The notes beneath the pieces were generated by a model. The model worked only from the letters and a program-made list of their open reading frames with translations. It searched no databases and had not been told where the DNA came from. Shown here piece by piece: positions 26,825-36,270 of a stretch of DNA of 56,965 nucleotides (position 1 is the stretch's first letter; each line of letters begins with the position of its first letter). The translations under genes and the position numbers were made by a program. The stretch is from Geminicoccaceae bacterium (GTDB taxonomy: Bacteria > Pseudomonadota > Alphaproteobacteria > Geminicoccales > Geminicoccaceae), in contig JANQNY010000065.1 of NCBI GenBank assembly GCA_028279345.1, positions 1-56,965 on the forward strand, written 5' to 3'.

Positions 26825-27640
26825 TCAGCCACGCCAGCGTAGCAGCACGCGCTCAGCGCGGCCGATCAGCGCGTTGACGACCACACCCATCAGCGAGAGC
26901 AGCGTCACACCTGCGAACAGCCGCTCGAGGTCATAGAGGCTTCCCGCCTCCAGCACATAGGCGCCCACACCGTGCTCCGCTGCCAGCATCTCCGCCGCGA
27001 CGAGGAGGATGATGGCGATCGCCGACGCGACGCGCAGCCCCGACAGAATAGCGGGCAGCGCCCCAGGCAGAATGATCTTCGTAACGATCGACCACCAGGC
27101 GAGATCGAAGCTCTGGCCCATGCGTATCAGCGCGCGGTCCACGGCATCCACGCCCCCATAGGTCGCGACCACCATCGGCGTGAACGTGCCGAAGGCGATC
27201 AAGGCATACTTGGACCCCTCGCCAATGCCGAACCAGATGACGAACAAGGGCAGTAGCGCGATCTTGGGAATGGGAAAGAGCGCCGCGACCAGAGGCACGA
27301 GCCCCGCACGCGCCAGCGAGAACAGACCGATCGCCAAGCCGACAGCGATGCCGGCAAGGGCCCCCAACGTCGCGCCGACGGCCAATCGCGCCAGCGATGG
27401 GACCAGGTGGTCGAGAAGACGCCCGCTGGTCCAGAGCTCCGCGAGCGTCTGAAGGACCGCCGACGGCGCCGGCATCGTCAGGGGCGAGATCACGCCCGCG
27501 CGTGCGCCCAGCTCCAAGAGCGCCAGGAGCAGCACGAACGCGAGCGGGCCGGCATAGCCGGTCGGCCGCGGCTTGAAGCCGCCGCCGCGAAACGGCACCG
27601 GACGAGCGCCGGCCGCACGATCCGGCGAGGCATCAGGCAT
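26825..27640 (-). CDS. ABC transporter permease, SsuC/TauC type
   Basis: 271-residue inner-membrane permease with six predicted membrane segments and the EAA-type loop near residue 175, here GVDAVDRALIRMGQSFDLAWWSIV. It belongs to the nitrate/sulfonate/taurine (binding-protein-dependent) permease family. The ATG start overlaps the ATPase stop by eight bases. It works with the ATPase and the TAT-type binding protein of the same operon to import an unknown small molecule. Confidence 0.88.
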   Translation of the reverse strand: MPDASPDRAAGARPVPFRGGGFKPRPTGYAGPLAFVLLLALLELGARAGVISPLTMPAPSAVLQTLAELWTSGRLLDHLVPSLARLAVGATLGALAGIAVGLAIGLFSLARAGLVPLVAALFPIPKIALLPLFVIWFGIGEGSKYALIAFGTFTPMVVATYGGVDAVDRALIRMGQSFDLAWWSIVTKIILPGALPAILSGLRVASAIAIILLVAAEMLAAEHGVGAYVLEAGSLYDLERLFAGVTLLSLMGVVVNALIGRAERVLLRWRG

Positions 27641-28400
27641 CGAGCAGCTCGCGGTCGACGGCGCTCGCCTCGTCGCGGAGGAGCTGCCAGAGCTGACGCC
27701 GGTGCGCTTCGAGGACCGCATCGCCCGGCTGTCGCTCGGCGAGTGGCACCGCGATGTCGACGAGCGCGCGCACGCGACCCGGTCGCCCCGACAGGACCAC
27801 GACCTGGTGCCCGAGGCGAACGGCTTCCTCCAGATTGTGGGTGACGTACACGGCGGTGAAGGGCGTGCGCAGCCAGAGGCTCACCAAATCGTCCAGCAAG
27901 AGCTCGCGCGTCTGGCTGTCGAGCGCCGAGAGCGGCTCGTCCATCAGCATGACCGCAGGCCGCACCGAGAGCGCCCGCGCGATCCCAACCCGCTGCTTCA
28001 TGCCGCCCGAAAGCTGGCGGGGGAAGGCATCGGCGAAGTCCGTGAGCCTGGTCCGCGCGAGCACGTCAGCGATGATCCGCTCGCGCTCGCCGGCGCCGAG
28101 CCGGTGGTCCTCCAGCACCAGCGCAACGTTTCCAGCAACCGTGCGCCAGGGCAGCAGCGCGAAATCCTGAAAGATGAAGGTGAGCGGGTTGAGGCTCTCT
28201 GCGGGCGGCTCACCAACCTGGAGGACCCTGCCGCCGAGCGGCCGCTCGAGGCCACCCATCAAGCGGAGGAGCGTGGACTTGCCGCAACCGGACGGGCCGA
28301 CGACGCAAACGATCCGGCCGTTCGGGACCGCGAGGGAGACGTCGTCCAGAACCCGCACGCTGCCATAGGCGTGGGACACGCGCTCCAGCCGCAGGTCCAA
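27633..28400 (-). CDS. ABC transporter ATP-binding protein, SsuB/TauB type
   Basis: 255-residue ABC ATPase. Walker A is GPSGCGKST near residue 35, the signature LSGGMKQR near 131, Walker B VMLMDEPLSALD near 151-162, and the switch His in YVTHNLEEA near 189. All sites are complete. Sequence type is that of the nitrate/sulfonate/taurine ATPases. It starts ten bases after the binding-protein stop and overlaps the permease start. Confidence 0.91.
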   Translation of the reverse strand: MDLRLERVSHAYGSVRVLDDVSLAVPNGRIVCVVGPSGCGKSTLLRLMGGLERPLGGRVLQVGEPPAESLNPLTFIFQDFALLPWRTVAGNVALVLEDHRLGAGERERIIADVLARTRLTDFADAFPRQLSGGMKQRVGIARALSVRPAVMLMDEPLSALDSQTRELLLDDLVSLWLRTPFTAVYVTHNLEEAVRLGHQVVVLSGRPGRVRALVDIAVPLAERQPGDAVLEAHRRQLWQLLRDEASAVDRELLDA

Positions 28401-28410
28401 GGCGCGCGCC

Positions 28411-29430
28411 TCAGATCAGCTCGACATAGGAAGCATCCACCAGGGTCTCGACGGTGATGGCGGGATCGATCAGACCTTCGCTCTGAAACCAGGCGAGTTG
28501 GTCCTGCACCGAGCCCATGTTGAGCGCTGCACCCTGATTGATCCGCATCGCGCCGTTGCGGATCGAGGGCGCGGCGTCCTCGAAGGCGCGGTCGGTGTAG
28601 ACATAGCCGTGGATCAGCCGCGTCATCGCTTCGGCCGCCTCCTCGCCCTCGGTCCGGTCCACCAGAGCCGCGTTGAAGTCGGCCGCGCCCCGCGCGAAGG
28701 CGCGGAGGAACGCCTCGGTCTGCGCGCGCTCGCCATCGGCGTGCTGCTTCGAGGTGAAGACCGTCGTCACCTGATAGTCCGGGAGGTAATCGGCCACCAT
28801 GCCGATCGGCTGGACGGCGCCTGCGCCAGCTAGGGCCTTGCCGATGTGCGGCACGATCGCCCACGCATCGACCTGGCCGGACTTCAGCGCGCCGATGATC
28901 GCGCCCACCTTCTGCAGCGGTTTCAAGCTGAGCTGATCCGTGTAGATCCCTTCGGCAGCGGCGACCTTGGCGCCCATGTAGTGAAAGGACGAGCCCGCCT
29001 GAGTGATGCCGAAGCTTCGGCCGCCGAGCGCCGAAGGCGCCGTCAGTCCCGCGTCGAACGCATCGTTGGAGGCGAGGATCATCTGCCCGTCGATCCCGGG
29101 CTCCTCGCTCAGCGCACCGCCGATCACCCTGGCCGCGCCCTTGTCGGCAAGGTTGACGAGACCGCCTGTAATCGCCGTGACGGCGTAGTCGGCGTCGCCC
29201 GAAGCGACCGCGACGGCCATCGGCTGTGCGGCCTGGAAGAACGCGAACGAGACGTCGAGGCCCTCGTCGGTGAAGTAGCCGCGCTCGAAGGCGACAAAGC
29301 TCGGCGCGTGGCTCGTGAAGCGAAGCGCGCCGACCGTCAGCGGCGTCAGCGCACGTGCGGGCCGACCCAACGTAGCGAGACCGGCCGCCGCAACGCCGGA
29401 CTGCACAAGAGAACGACGGTCGATCCGCAT
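28411..29430 (-). CDS. ABC transporter substrate-binding protein (NMT1/SsuA-like)
   Basis: 339-residue periplasmic binding protein. The N-terminus RRSLVQSGVAAAGLATLG with cut near ARALT looks like a twin-arginine signal. The mature part shows NMT1/SsuA-family blocks: VGALRFTSHAPSFVAFERGYFTDEGLDVSF, VASGDADYAV, GAIIGALKSGQVDAWAIVPH, and a C-terminal QDQLAWFQSEGLIDPAI. It binds nitrate-, sulfonate-, thiamine-precursor- or other small ligands in this family, so the ligand is open. The ribosome site GGGGAGG lies upstream of the ATG at 29430. It heads the ABC-dgoK operon and is divergent to the cca gene. Confidence 0.88.
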   Translation of the reverse strand: MRIDRRSLVQSGVAAAGLATLGRPARALTPLTVGALRFTSHAPSFVAFERGYFTDEGLDVSFAFFQAAQPMAVAVASGDADYAVTAITGGLVNLADKGAARVIGGALSEEPGIDGQMILASNDAFDAGLTAPSALGGRSFGITQAGSSFHYMGAKVAAAEGIYTDQLSLKPLQKVGAIIGALKSGQVDAWAIVPHIGKALAGAGAVQPIGMVADYLPDYQVTTVFTSKQHADGERAQTEAFLRAFARGAADFNAALVDRTEGEEAAEAMTRLIHGYVYTDRAFEDAAPSIRNGAMRINQGAALNMGSVQDQLAWFQSEGLIDPAITVETLVDASYVELI

Positions 29431-29548
29431 TGGCCGAGCCTCCCCATTGACGCCCCCAGCCTTTATCACCTTGTCGACAGCCCATGCAAAGTGGCGGCAC
29501 GGCATCGGGCGGAGGTCACCGGCATTGCCTTGCCGTCGGGAGCTGGTC

Positions 29549-30802
29549 GTGTCGAAGAACGGAGCAGATCCGTCTGATCCCCGGCAGCGGCTGTTGAACG
29601 CCGGCTGGCGCGCGGCGCCATCGTCCGTACGGTTGTTGGACGTGCTCGAGTCCAGAGGCGGACGGGCGCGCTTTGTCGGCGGCTGCGTGCGCGATACGCT
29701 CGCCGGCCTCGAGCGGGAGGCCTGGGACGTCGACCTCTGCACGTCCGAGCCACCCGATCGCGTGCTGCAACTCCTGGAAGCCGCCTCGATCCGAGCGATC
29801 CCGACGGGCCTCAAGCACGGCACCGTGACGGCGGTCTTGGATGGTCAACCCTTCGAAATCACCACGCTTCGCCGCGACACGGCAACCGACGGCCGCCACG
29901 CCGTCGTCGCCTTCACCGACGACTTCCGCGAGGACGCGGCGCGGCGCGACTTCACCATCAATGCGATGAGTGTCGACCGAGACGGCCGCCTGTTCGACTA
30001 TTTCGACGGTGCTGCCGACCTCACGAACGGGATCATTCGCTTTGTCGGTGAGCCGACGCGGCGGATCGAAGAAGACTATCTTCGGGTCCTTCGATTCTTC
30101 CGCTTCTACGCTCGGTTCGGCCGCAGGGCGCCCGACGGCTCGACCGCCCACGCATTGCGCGACACCTCGGCCGGACTGGATCGACTGTCCGGTGAGCGGG
30201 TTTGGCAGGAGACGCGAAAGCTGCTCGAAGCCCCTGATCCGCTTGCGGCATTGCACCTGATGACCGACCTCGGGACTCTGGCTTGGCTCATGGACGCCGC
30301 GCCCCAGCTCGATCTGTTCGAAGCGCTGGTGCGCATCGATCGAGCGCCCGAACCGATGACGCGCCTGGCAGCGTTGGCGCGCGAAAGCGGTGCGAACGCG
30401 GAGCGTCTCGCCGAGCGCCTTCGCCTCTCGAACGCGGAGGCTGCCCTACTCGCGCGGCTCGTCGCCGTCTCACCGATCGACCCGCTTCGCATCGATGCAG
30501 CAGAGCTCAGGCGGAGCCTGTTCGTCCACGGAGCCGAAGCCACGCTCGCGGCAGGCCTGTTCGGCGCCACGGACACGGGCACATCACCCGAAGCGGCGAG
30601 CGCCTGGCGCCGGCGCGTCGAGGCGACGCCCGTGCCCCTGCTGCCGGTGGCGGGCCGCGACGTCGTCGCGCACGGCGTGGCGCCGGGACCAGCGGTGGGC
30701 AAGGTCCTCGCGACGGTCGAGACCTGGTGGGTGGAGGACGGCTGCAGCGCCGATCGAGAGACGACGCTCAAGCGCCTTCAGGATGTCGCGGACGGAAGCT
30801 GA
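29549..30802 (+). CDS. cca: CCA tRNA nucleotidyltransferase
   Basis: 417-residue CCA-adding enzyme, which builds or repairs the 3' CCA of tRNA without a template. Seen: the active-site turn FVGGCVRDTLAG near residue 35, WDVDLCTSEPP with the metal Asp pair, the RRDFTINAMSVD block near 135, and the neck RIEEDYLRVLRFFRFYARFG near 174. The GTG start is supported by GGGAG six bases upstream; the longer open frame runs over the divergent promoter. The 3' end overlaps the convergent receiver-protein gene by 25 bases. Confidence 0.93.
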   Translation: MSKNGADPSDPRQRLLNAGWRAAPSSVRLLDVLESRGGRARFVGGCVRDTLAGLEREAWDVDLCTSEPPDRVLQLLEAASIRAIPTGLKHGTVTAVLDGQPFEITTLRRDTATDGRHAVVAFTDDFREDAARRDFTINAMSVDRDGRLFDYFDGAADLTNGIIRFVGEPTRRIEEDYLRVLRFFRFYARFGRRAPDGSTAHALRDTSAGLDRLSGERVWQETRKLLEAPDPLAALHLMTDLGTLAWLMDAAPQLDLFEALVRIDRAPEPMTRLAALARESGANAERLAERLRLSNAEAALLARLVAVSPIDPLRIDAAELRRSLFVHGAEATLAAGLFGATDTGTSPEAASAWRRRVEATPVPLLPVAGRDVVAHGVAPGPAVGKVLATVETWWVEDGCSADRETTLKRLQDVADGS

Positions 30803-31209
30803 ACGGGCTCCCCGTTGACGCCTCCAACACCGTCGAGCGCGCCCACGAGATCGTCGAAGCAGCGCGGGTCGGCGGTTTTGACGACATAGGCGTCGGCGCG
30901 GATACGCTCGGCTTCGGCGAGATCAATCCGATGCTCCGAACTCGTGAACACGACGATCCGCGCGGGGCGTGCGACGTTCTCCAGGCGGTGGACGTGGTCG
31001 ATGAACTCGAAGCCATTCATCTCCGGCAGGCTGACATCGACGATCAAGGTGTCGAAACCCAGTCCATTCACCGCGCGCTGCAGCCGTTGCAGCGCGGCGG
31101 TTGGACTAGAGCTGAGCTCGAGTTCCACTTCCGGCCGCAGCCGCCGCAGCGCACGCCGCAGCGCCTCGCCGTCCAGCGCATCGTCTTCGAGATACAGCAC
31201 ACGCATCAC
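30778..31209 (-). CDS. Single-domain response regulator (CheY-like receiver)
   Basis: 143-residue receiver-domain protein with no output domain. Acidic residues near 9-10 (LEDD), the phosphorylated Asp58 in LIVDVSLPEMNG, Thr in VVFTSS near 89, and Lys in VVKTAD near 112 are all present. It would be phosphorylated by an unlinked histidine kinase; there is none in the window. The start (MMRVLYLEDD) and the absence of a linked kinase suggest a stand-alone signalling shuttle. It converges on cca, overlapping by 25 bases. Confidence 0.85.
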   Translation of the reverse strand: MMRVLYLEDDALDGEALRRALRRLRPEVELELSSSPTAALQRLQRAVNGLGFDTLIVDVSLPEMNGFEFIDHVHRLENVARPARIVVFTSSEHRIDLAEAERIRADAYVVKTADPRCFDDLVGALDGVGGVNGEPVQLPSATS

Positions 31210-31521
31210 TCGCCCCGCTTTCGTTCTGCGGAGGTGAATCTAGCAATATTTTCTTAGGTGTTAAAGGGTGGAGGAAAAGATGCCGGGCCGGTCGGGGACG
31301 GAGTGGCGCGCTAGATGGAGGGGGAGTAGAACGCACGCCGCTCAGATCGTCCCACGAACCGTTCGGGTCCTGCCCGATTGCCCGGCGAATTCGTCGTTCA
31401 GGGAGAGCATCATATTGCATCGCAGCAAAACAGGTACAAGTCTTGTTATATGACGATTGTGCAATGCACCCATGCTGCGGCGCATAGGACCGCACCGTCG
31501 ACAGCCCGCGCCCGAGCCTAC
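31210..31521. other. Intergenic region with promoter-like AT-rich part and a small ORF
   Basis: 312 bases without a convincing gene. The first 60 bases hold an AT-rich stretch (around 31240-31265), suitable for the promoter of the receiver gene. A ribosome-site-like GGAGG precedes an ATG at 31280 opening 57 codons on the plus strand (to 31453), with no family similarity. ACAAG-T-CTTGT at 31436-31446 is a short dyad. I see no terminator or RNA gene. Confidence 0.4.
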
Positions 31522-34500
31522 TCAGGCAGCCCTGCGGCGCCCGACCTGCCCACGCCACCGCGCCAGCAGCGTCGCCTCCTTCGCCTTGGCGTCGGCAAGA
31601 TGGCGCTCTTTGACGTGGCCATAGCCGCGAATGTGCTCGGGTAGCCCGGCGAGCTCGACCGCGAGCGCATGGTTCTCATCGTCCAGGTCGGCCGTCAGCT
31701 CGTCCAGGAGGTCCTCGTAGTCCACGACGAGCTGCCGCTCCATCCGGCGCTCCGTCGTGCGGCCGAAGGGATCGAAGGCCGTGCCGCGAAGGAAGCGGAG
31801 CCTGGCCACGACCGCGAAGACCGGCCGCATCCAGGCGCCGAAGGGCCGCTTCTGGAGGTGGCCCGTGCGGGCGTCGCGCGGTGCTGTTAGCGGTGGTGCG
31901 AGGTGGAAGCGGAAGCCAATGGGACCGTCGAACTTCGCCTTCAGATCATCGAGGAAGGAGGTGTCCGACCAGAGCCGCGCTACCTCGTACTCGTCCTTGT
32001 ACGCCATGAGCTTGAAGAGATAGCGCGCGGCGGCCTTGGAAAGCGTCTCACCACCGACGCGCGCCTCTTCGGCGTCGCGGACGCGGTCGATCCGGCGTCG
32101 GTAGCGCTCCGCATAGGCCTTGCTTTGATAGGCTTCCAAGAAGCGCGCTCTCCGGTCGACGAGGCTGGCGAGGTCGTCGGGAAGGTGCTCGGCCCGGGGT
32201 GCCACGTGCTTCGCGACTGCTGCGATGTCATGGGCTGCTCGCCGCCCCCACACAAACGCGCGCTTGTTGAGGTCGACCGCCACCCCATTCAGCTCGATGG
32301 CCCGCTCGATGGCGATCGTCGAGACCGGCAAGAGGCCGAGCTGTGCCGCATAGCCGAGGAGAAACCCGTTGGCGGCGATCGCGTCGCCCAGGAGCTGGGT
32401 GCCCAGCCGCGCGGCCCCGACGAAGCGCGCGCGGTTCGCACCGACGACACCGGCGATGGCGCGCTCCAGCGGATGGCTCGCCGTCGATGTGTCGGGATCG
32501 TGGACGAAGCCGGCGGTGATCGCCGCCTGACGATTGACCACGGCGGCACCGGCTGCCCGGTCCAGCCTCGCCAGTGCATCCTTCGACGCGGCGACGACGA
32601 GATCGCAGCCCAAGAGCAGCCTTGCCTTGCCGTCTCCGATCCGCGCCGCGTGGAGCGCCGACGGGTCGGCAGCGATACGGACGTGGCTCGTCACGGCGCC
32701 GTATTTCTGCGCCAGCCCGGTCTGGTTGAGCACCAGGGCGCCCTTGCCCTCGAGATGCGCGGCCATGCCCAAGAGCTCGGCGACGGTGACGACGCCCGTG
32801 CCCCCGACGCCCGTGATGAGGATGTCGAACGGCTTGTCGACCGCTGCGACTGCGGGCTCCGGGATCTGCGACCAGTCGGCGTCGCCGAGCCGCGCCGGCG
32901 GCTGCTTGAGCGCACCGCCGTGCACGGTGACGAAGCTCGGGCAGAACCCCTTGAGACAGCTTTGGTCCTTGTTGCAGCTCGACTGGTTGATGCGCCGCTT
33001 CCGGCCGAAATCGGTCTCCAGCGGCTCGACGGAGAGACAGTTCGACTGCACCGAGCAGTCGCCACAGCCCTCGCAGACCAACTCGTTGATGAAGACCCGC
33101 ACCTCGGGGTCCGCCATGAGGCCACGCTTGCGGCGGCGCCGCTTCTCCGTGGCGCAGGTCTGGTCGTAGACAAGGGCGCTGACCCCAGGCGTGGCACGCA
33201 GGCGCCGCTGGATCTCGTCTAAGTCGTCCCGATGGTGCACCGACACGCCCGAGGCTAGACCGGTGCTGGTGCCATAGTTCGCCGGTTCATCAGAAACGAC
33301 GGAGATGACCTCCACGCCCTCGGCCGCGAGCTGGCGGGTCACCTGCGCCACGGTCAGTTTGCCATCGACGGGCTGCCCGCCGGTCATCGCCACGGCGTCG
33401 TTGAACAGGATCTTGTAGGTCACGTTCACGCCGGCGGCGACGGCCTGCCGAACCGCCAGGATCCCGGAGTGGTAGTACGTGCCGTCGCCGATGTTGACGA
33501 AGACGTGCTCGTCCGTGACGAACGGTGCCTGACCGACCCACGTCACCCCCTCGCCGCCCATCTGGGTGAAGGTCTCGGTCCGGCGATCCATGCCTTGCGC
33601 GAGATAGTGGCAACCGATGCCGGCGAGCGCGCGGCTGCCGTCCGGGACGCGGGTCGAGGTGTTGTGCGGGCAACCCGAGCAGAAGTACGGCGTGCGGATG
33701 TTGGCCGGGACGTAGTCTTCGAGCTCGTGCTCGATGGCGCCGATCGCCTCCAGCCTGGACGTGAATGCGCTGCCCTCGACGCGGCCGCGCAGCCGACGTC
33801 CAAGCGCCTTGGCGACGAGCGTGGGGTTGAGCTCGCCGACGCTGGGCAAGAGCCAATCGCCGCTTTCATCGCGCTTGCCGACGATCCGCGGCCGCTCGGC
33901 GTCGGGTAGCGCATAAAGGAGCGCCTTGAGCTGCTCCTCGACGATGCCGCGCTTCTCCTCGATGACGATGACCTCCTCGAGACCGCGCGCGAAAGCGCGC
34001 ACACCCTCCGGCTCCAGCGGCCAGGTCATCGCCACCTTGTAGATGCGGAGGCCCAGCGCCCGCGCCGCCCGCTCGTCGACACCGAGGTCGTCGAGCGCCT
34101 GCAAGAGGTCCAGGTACGCCTTGCCGGTAGCGACGATGCCGAGTCGTGCCGGATCGCTGTCGAGGGTCACGCGGTCGAGCCCATTCGCGCGATGGAAGGC
34201 GAGCGCCGCTGGCAGCTTGAAGCGGTGCAAGCGGCCCTCGTGCTGCGTCATCGCGTCGTCGGGCCAGCGGATGTTGAGCCCGCCCGGCGGTAGCTCGAAA
34301 CCCACGGGCGGCTGCGGCTGAAGTGCGTCCGGGTCGTGCTCGATGGTTGCCGACGCATCGGCCGTGTCGGCAATGATCTTGAGCCCGACCCAAAGCCCGG
34401 AGAAGCGTGACAGCGCCCAGCCGTAGAGCCCGTAGTCGATGATCTCACCGATCCCTGCGGGGTTGAGGATCGGGATGCACGCCGCCATCAGCACCGGCTC

Positions 34501-34977
34501 GCTCTGATGCGGCAGCGTCGAGGATTTGCACGCGTGGTCGTCGCCGGCGAGCACCAGCACGCCGCCACGGGCCGCGGCGCCGGCCGCGTTGGCGTGCTTC
34601 ATGGCGTCGGTCGCCCGATCGACGCCCGGACCCTTGCCGTACCAGATGGCGAAAACGCCGTCGCGGCGCGCCGAGTTGAAGAGACCTGTCTGCTGCGAGC
34701 CCCAGACCGCGGTTGCGGCCAGCTCCTCGTTCACGCCCGGCTGAAACACCACGTCGTGTCGCTCGAGGTGCGCTTGGGCTGCCCAGAGCGCCTTGTCGTA
34801 GCCACCGAGCGGCGAGCCGCGATAGCCCGAGATGAAGCCCGCGGTGTCGAGCCCTGCCGCACGATCGCGCTCCTTCTGCAGAAGCGGCAGCCGCACCAGG
34901 GCCTGCGTGCCCGAAAGATAGAGGCGGCCGCGCGGGACGGTGTACTTGTCCTCGAGCGAGACGGCCTTCAGCTCCAT
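31522..34977 (-). CDS. Indolepyruvate ferredoxin oxidoreductase family protein (fused 2-ketoacid:ferredoxin oxidoreductase)
   Basis: 1151-residue fused enzyme that oxidatively decarboxylates aryl- or branched-chain 2-ketoacids to acyl-CoA with thiamine diphosphate. Seen in order: the pyrimidine-binding part (about 1-400), the TPP block GIGCHYLAQGMDRRTETFTQMGGEG and VNIGDGTYYHSG near residues 520-560, a cysteine-rich iron-sulfur part (ELVCEGCGDCSVQSNC and SCNKDQSCLKGFC, about 650-705), and a gamma-type Rossmann domain with ITGVGGTGVVTVAELLG near 736. The ATG at 34977 begins MELKAVSLEDKYTV; earlier codons look non-coding. It follows the leucine-dehydrogenase-like gene on the same strand by 73 bases. 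Confidence 0.92.
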   Translation of the reverse strand: MELKAVSLEDKYTVPRGRLYLSGTQALVRLPLLQKERDRAAGLDTAGFISGYRGSPLGGYDKALWAAQAHLERHDVVFQPGVNEELAATAVWGSQQTGLFNSARRDGVFAIWYGKGPGVDRATDAMKHANAAGAAARGGVLVLAGDDHACKSSTLPHQSEPVLMAACIPILNPAGIGEIIDYGLYGWALSRFSGLWVGLKIIADTADASATIEHDPDALQPQPPVGFELPPGGLNIRWPDDAMTQHEGRLHRFKLPAALAFHRANGLDRVTLDSDPARLGIVATGKAYLDLLQALDDLGVDERAARALGLRIYKVAMTWPLEPEGVRAFARGLEEVIVIEEKRGIVEEQLKALLYALPDAERPRIVGKRDESGDWLLPSVGELNPTLVAKALGRRLRGRVEGSAFTSRLEAIGAIEHELEDYVPANIRTPYFCSGCPHNTSTRVPDGSRALAGIGCHYLAQGMDRRTETFTQMGGEGVTWVGQAPFVTDEHVFVNIGDGTYYHSGILAVRQAVAAGVNVTYKILFNDAVAMTGGQPVDGKLTVAQVTRQLAAEGVEVISVVSDEPANYGTSTGLASGVSVHHRDDLDEIQRRLRATPGVSALVYDQTCATEKRRRRKRGLMADPEVRVFINELVCEGCGDCSVQSNCLSVEPLETDFGRKRRINQSSCNKDQSCLKGFCPSFVTVHGGALKQPPARLGDADWSQIPEPAVAAVDKPFDILITGVGGTGVVTVAELLGMAAHLEGKGALVLNQTGLAQKYGAVTSHVRIAADPSALHAARIGDGKARLLLGCDLVVAASKDALARLDRAAGAAVVNRQAAITAGFVHDPDTSTASHPLERAIAGVVGANRARFVGAARLGTQLLGDAIAANGFLLGYAAQLGLLPVSTIAIERAIELNGVAVDLNKRAFVWGRRAAHDIAAVAKHVAPRAEHLPDDLASLVDRRARFLEAYQSKAYAERYRRRIDRVRDAEEARVGGETLSKAAARYLFKLMAYKDEYEVARLWSDTSFLDDLKAKFDGPIGFRFHLAPPLTAPRDARTGHLQKRPFGAWMRPVFAVVARLRFLRGTAFDPFGRTTERRMERQLVVDYEDLLDELTADLDDENHALAVELAGLPEHIRGYGHVKERHLADAKAKEATLLARWRGQVGRRRAA

Positions 34978-35050
34978 GCGGTCCTTCCCAGAGAGAACGA
35001 GGGCAGTGTCACCCCTCCCGTTAGGTTTGGGTGCGCTGCGGGACCACCCC

Positions 35051-36106
35051 TTAGGCTGCGGTCCGCGGTGCCGAGTGGTGCCCGAGCCGACGGATGGCCA
35101 AGGCATCGGCTGCACGGACGGGCGTCGTTCCGTCATGCCGTGCGCGTTGGAGGATGTCGCCGACGGTGCGGCCGATGCGATCGACCTGGCCCCAAACCGC
35201 CTGCTCGTCGCGGTCGCCCAGATACTCGTACGCTACGGCGATGACGCCGCCCGCGTTGAGCACGTAGTCCGGCACGTAAACGATGCCCCTGGCGGCGAGG
35301 GCATCACCGTCAGCCGCTGTCGCGAGCTGGTTGTTGGCCCCTCCGGCGATGATCCGAGCGCGCAACCGAGGGATTGACCCTGTGTTGAGCACGCCACCCA
35401 GGGCACATGGCGCAAGGACATCGACGTCGGCCTCGAGGATCGCGTCTACAGGCAGCACCTGCGCGTCAAAGCCGGCAGCCGCCTGCTCCGCCCTCTCGAC
35501 GTCCAGATCCGCAACCACCAACTTGGCGCCCGCTTCGTGTAGATGTTCGGCGAGCTTCCAGCCCACCGCGCCGAGCCCCTGAACGCCGACCCGGAGCCCT
35601 TCGACGCTACTGCGCCCCAGCGTGACCCGAACGGCTGCTTCCAGACCGCGAAACACGCCCTGCGCGGTCTTTGGGGAGGGATCACCGCCGACCCCGCCGA
35701 CGCCGACGCCCCCCACGTGCTGCGTGCGGCCGCGGAAGATACGTGTATCGGCCTCGGTGACGCCCAAATCCTGGGCAATGACATAGCGGCCTTCGAGTGC
35801 GTCCACCGCATCGGCCAGAGCCTCGAGCAGCGCTCTAGTCTTGTGCCTTTTCGGGTCACCCATGATCACCGACTTGCCGCCGCCGAAGGGCAGACCCGCG
35901 AGCGCGTTCTTGAAGGTCATGCCGCGCGATAGCCGAAGCGCATCCACGGTCGCGGCCATCGCGTTCGGATAGTGCCACATTCGGCAACCGCCCAACGCAG
36001 GGCCCAACGTCATATCGTGGATGGCGATGACCGCGCTCAGCCCGACCTCGGGCCGGTGGACATGAACCACGTCGCGGTGGTGGTCGAAAGCGTCAAGATC
36101 GAACAT
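35051..36106 (-). CDS. Leucine/Glu/Phe/Val-type amino-acid dehydrogenase
   Basis: 351-residue NAD-dependent oxidative deaminase of the leucine/phenylalanine/valine dehydrogenase family. Seen: LGPALGGCRMWHY near residue 35, the catalytic Lys66 and Lys78 in GMTFKNALAGLPFGGGKSV, and the NAD-binding GVQGLGAVGWKLAEHL near 182. It converts a branched or aromatic amino acid to its 2-keto acid and ammonia. Directly downstream on the same strand is a 2-ketoacid:ferredoxin oxidoreductase, and divergent upstream is an Lrp-type regulator; together they suggest amino acid to acyl-CoA catabolism under Lrp control (inference). Confidence 0.9.
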   Translation of the reverse strand: MFDLDAFDHHRDVVHVHRPEVGLSAVIAIHDMTLGPALGGCRMWHYPNAMAATVDALRLSRGMTFKNALAGLPFGGGKSVIMGDPKRHKTRALLEALADAVDALEGRYVIAQDLGVTEADTRIFRGRTQHVGGVGVGGVGGDPSPKTAQGVFRGLEAAVRVTLGRSSVEGLRVGVQGLGAVGWKLAEHLHEAGAKLVVADLDVERAEQAAAGFDAQVLPVDAILEADVDVLAPCALGGVLNTGSIPRLRARIIAGGANNQLATAADGDALAARGIVYVPDYVLNAGGVIAVAYEYLGDRDEQAVWGQVDRIGRTVGDILQRARHDGTTPVRAADALAIRRLGHHSAPRTAA

Positions 36107-36195
36107 CGAGGGTCACCTCTTGCTCTGATCTCTACGATTATAGCGCAGGCGACGTGAAAGAGGCTTCTCGATTGGATGAACAATCGCCATGACGG

Positions 36196-36241
36196 AAGAT
36201 GAATCGACCGCATAATCGCGAGGTGGTAGAAGATTCATCTT
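36196..36241. promoter_or_regulatory. Inverted repeat in the lrp/leucine-dehydrogenase divergent promoter
   Basis: AAGATGAATC at 36196-36205 and GATTCATCTT at 36232-36241 form a perfect 10-base inverted repeat with a 26-base spacer, between the divergent dehydrogenase and Lrp/AsnC genes. A further GATGAA occurs near 36175. Lrp-type regulators bind several such dyads, so this is a good candidate for autoregulation plus control of the dehydrogenase-oxidoreductase unit. Confidence 0.6.
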
Positions 36242-36270
36242 GTGCTTTGCAGCATTGATGGAACAGACTT

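Noticed and set aside
31280..31453. 57-codon ORF with a good ribosome site
   Set aside because: No family similarity and biased to Arg; listed only within the intergenic entry.
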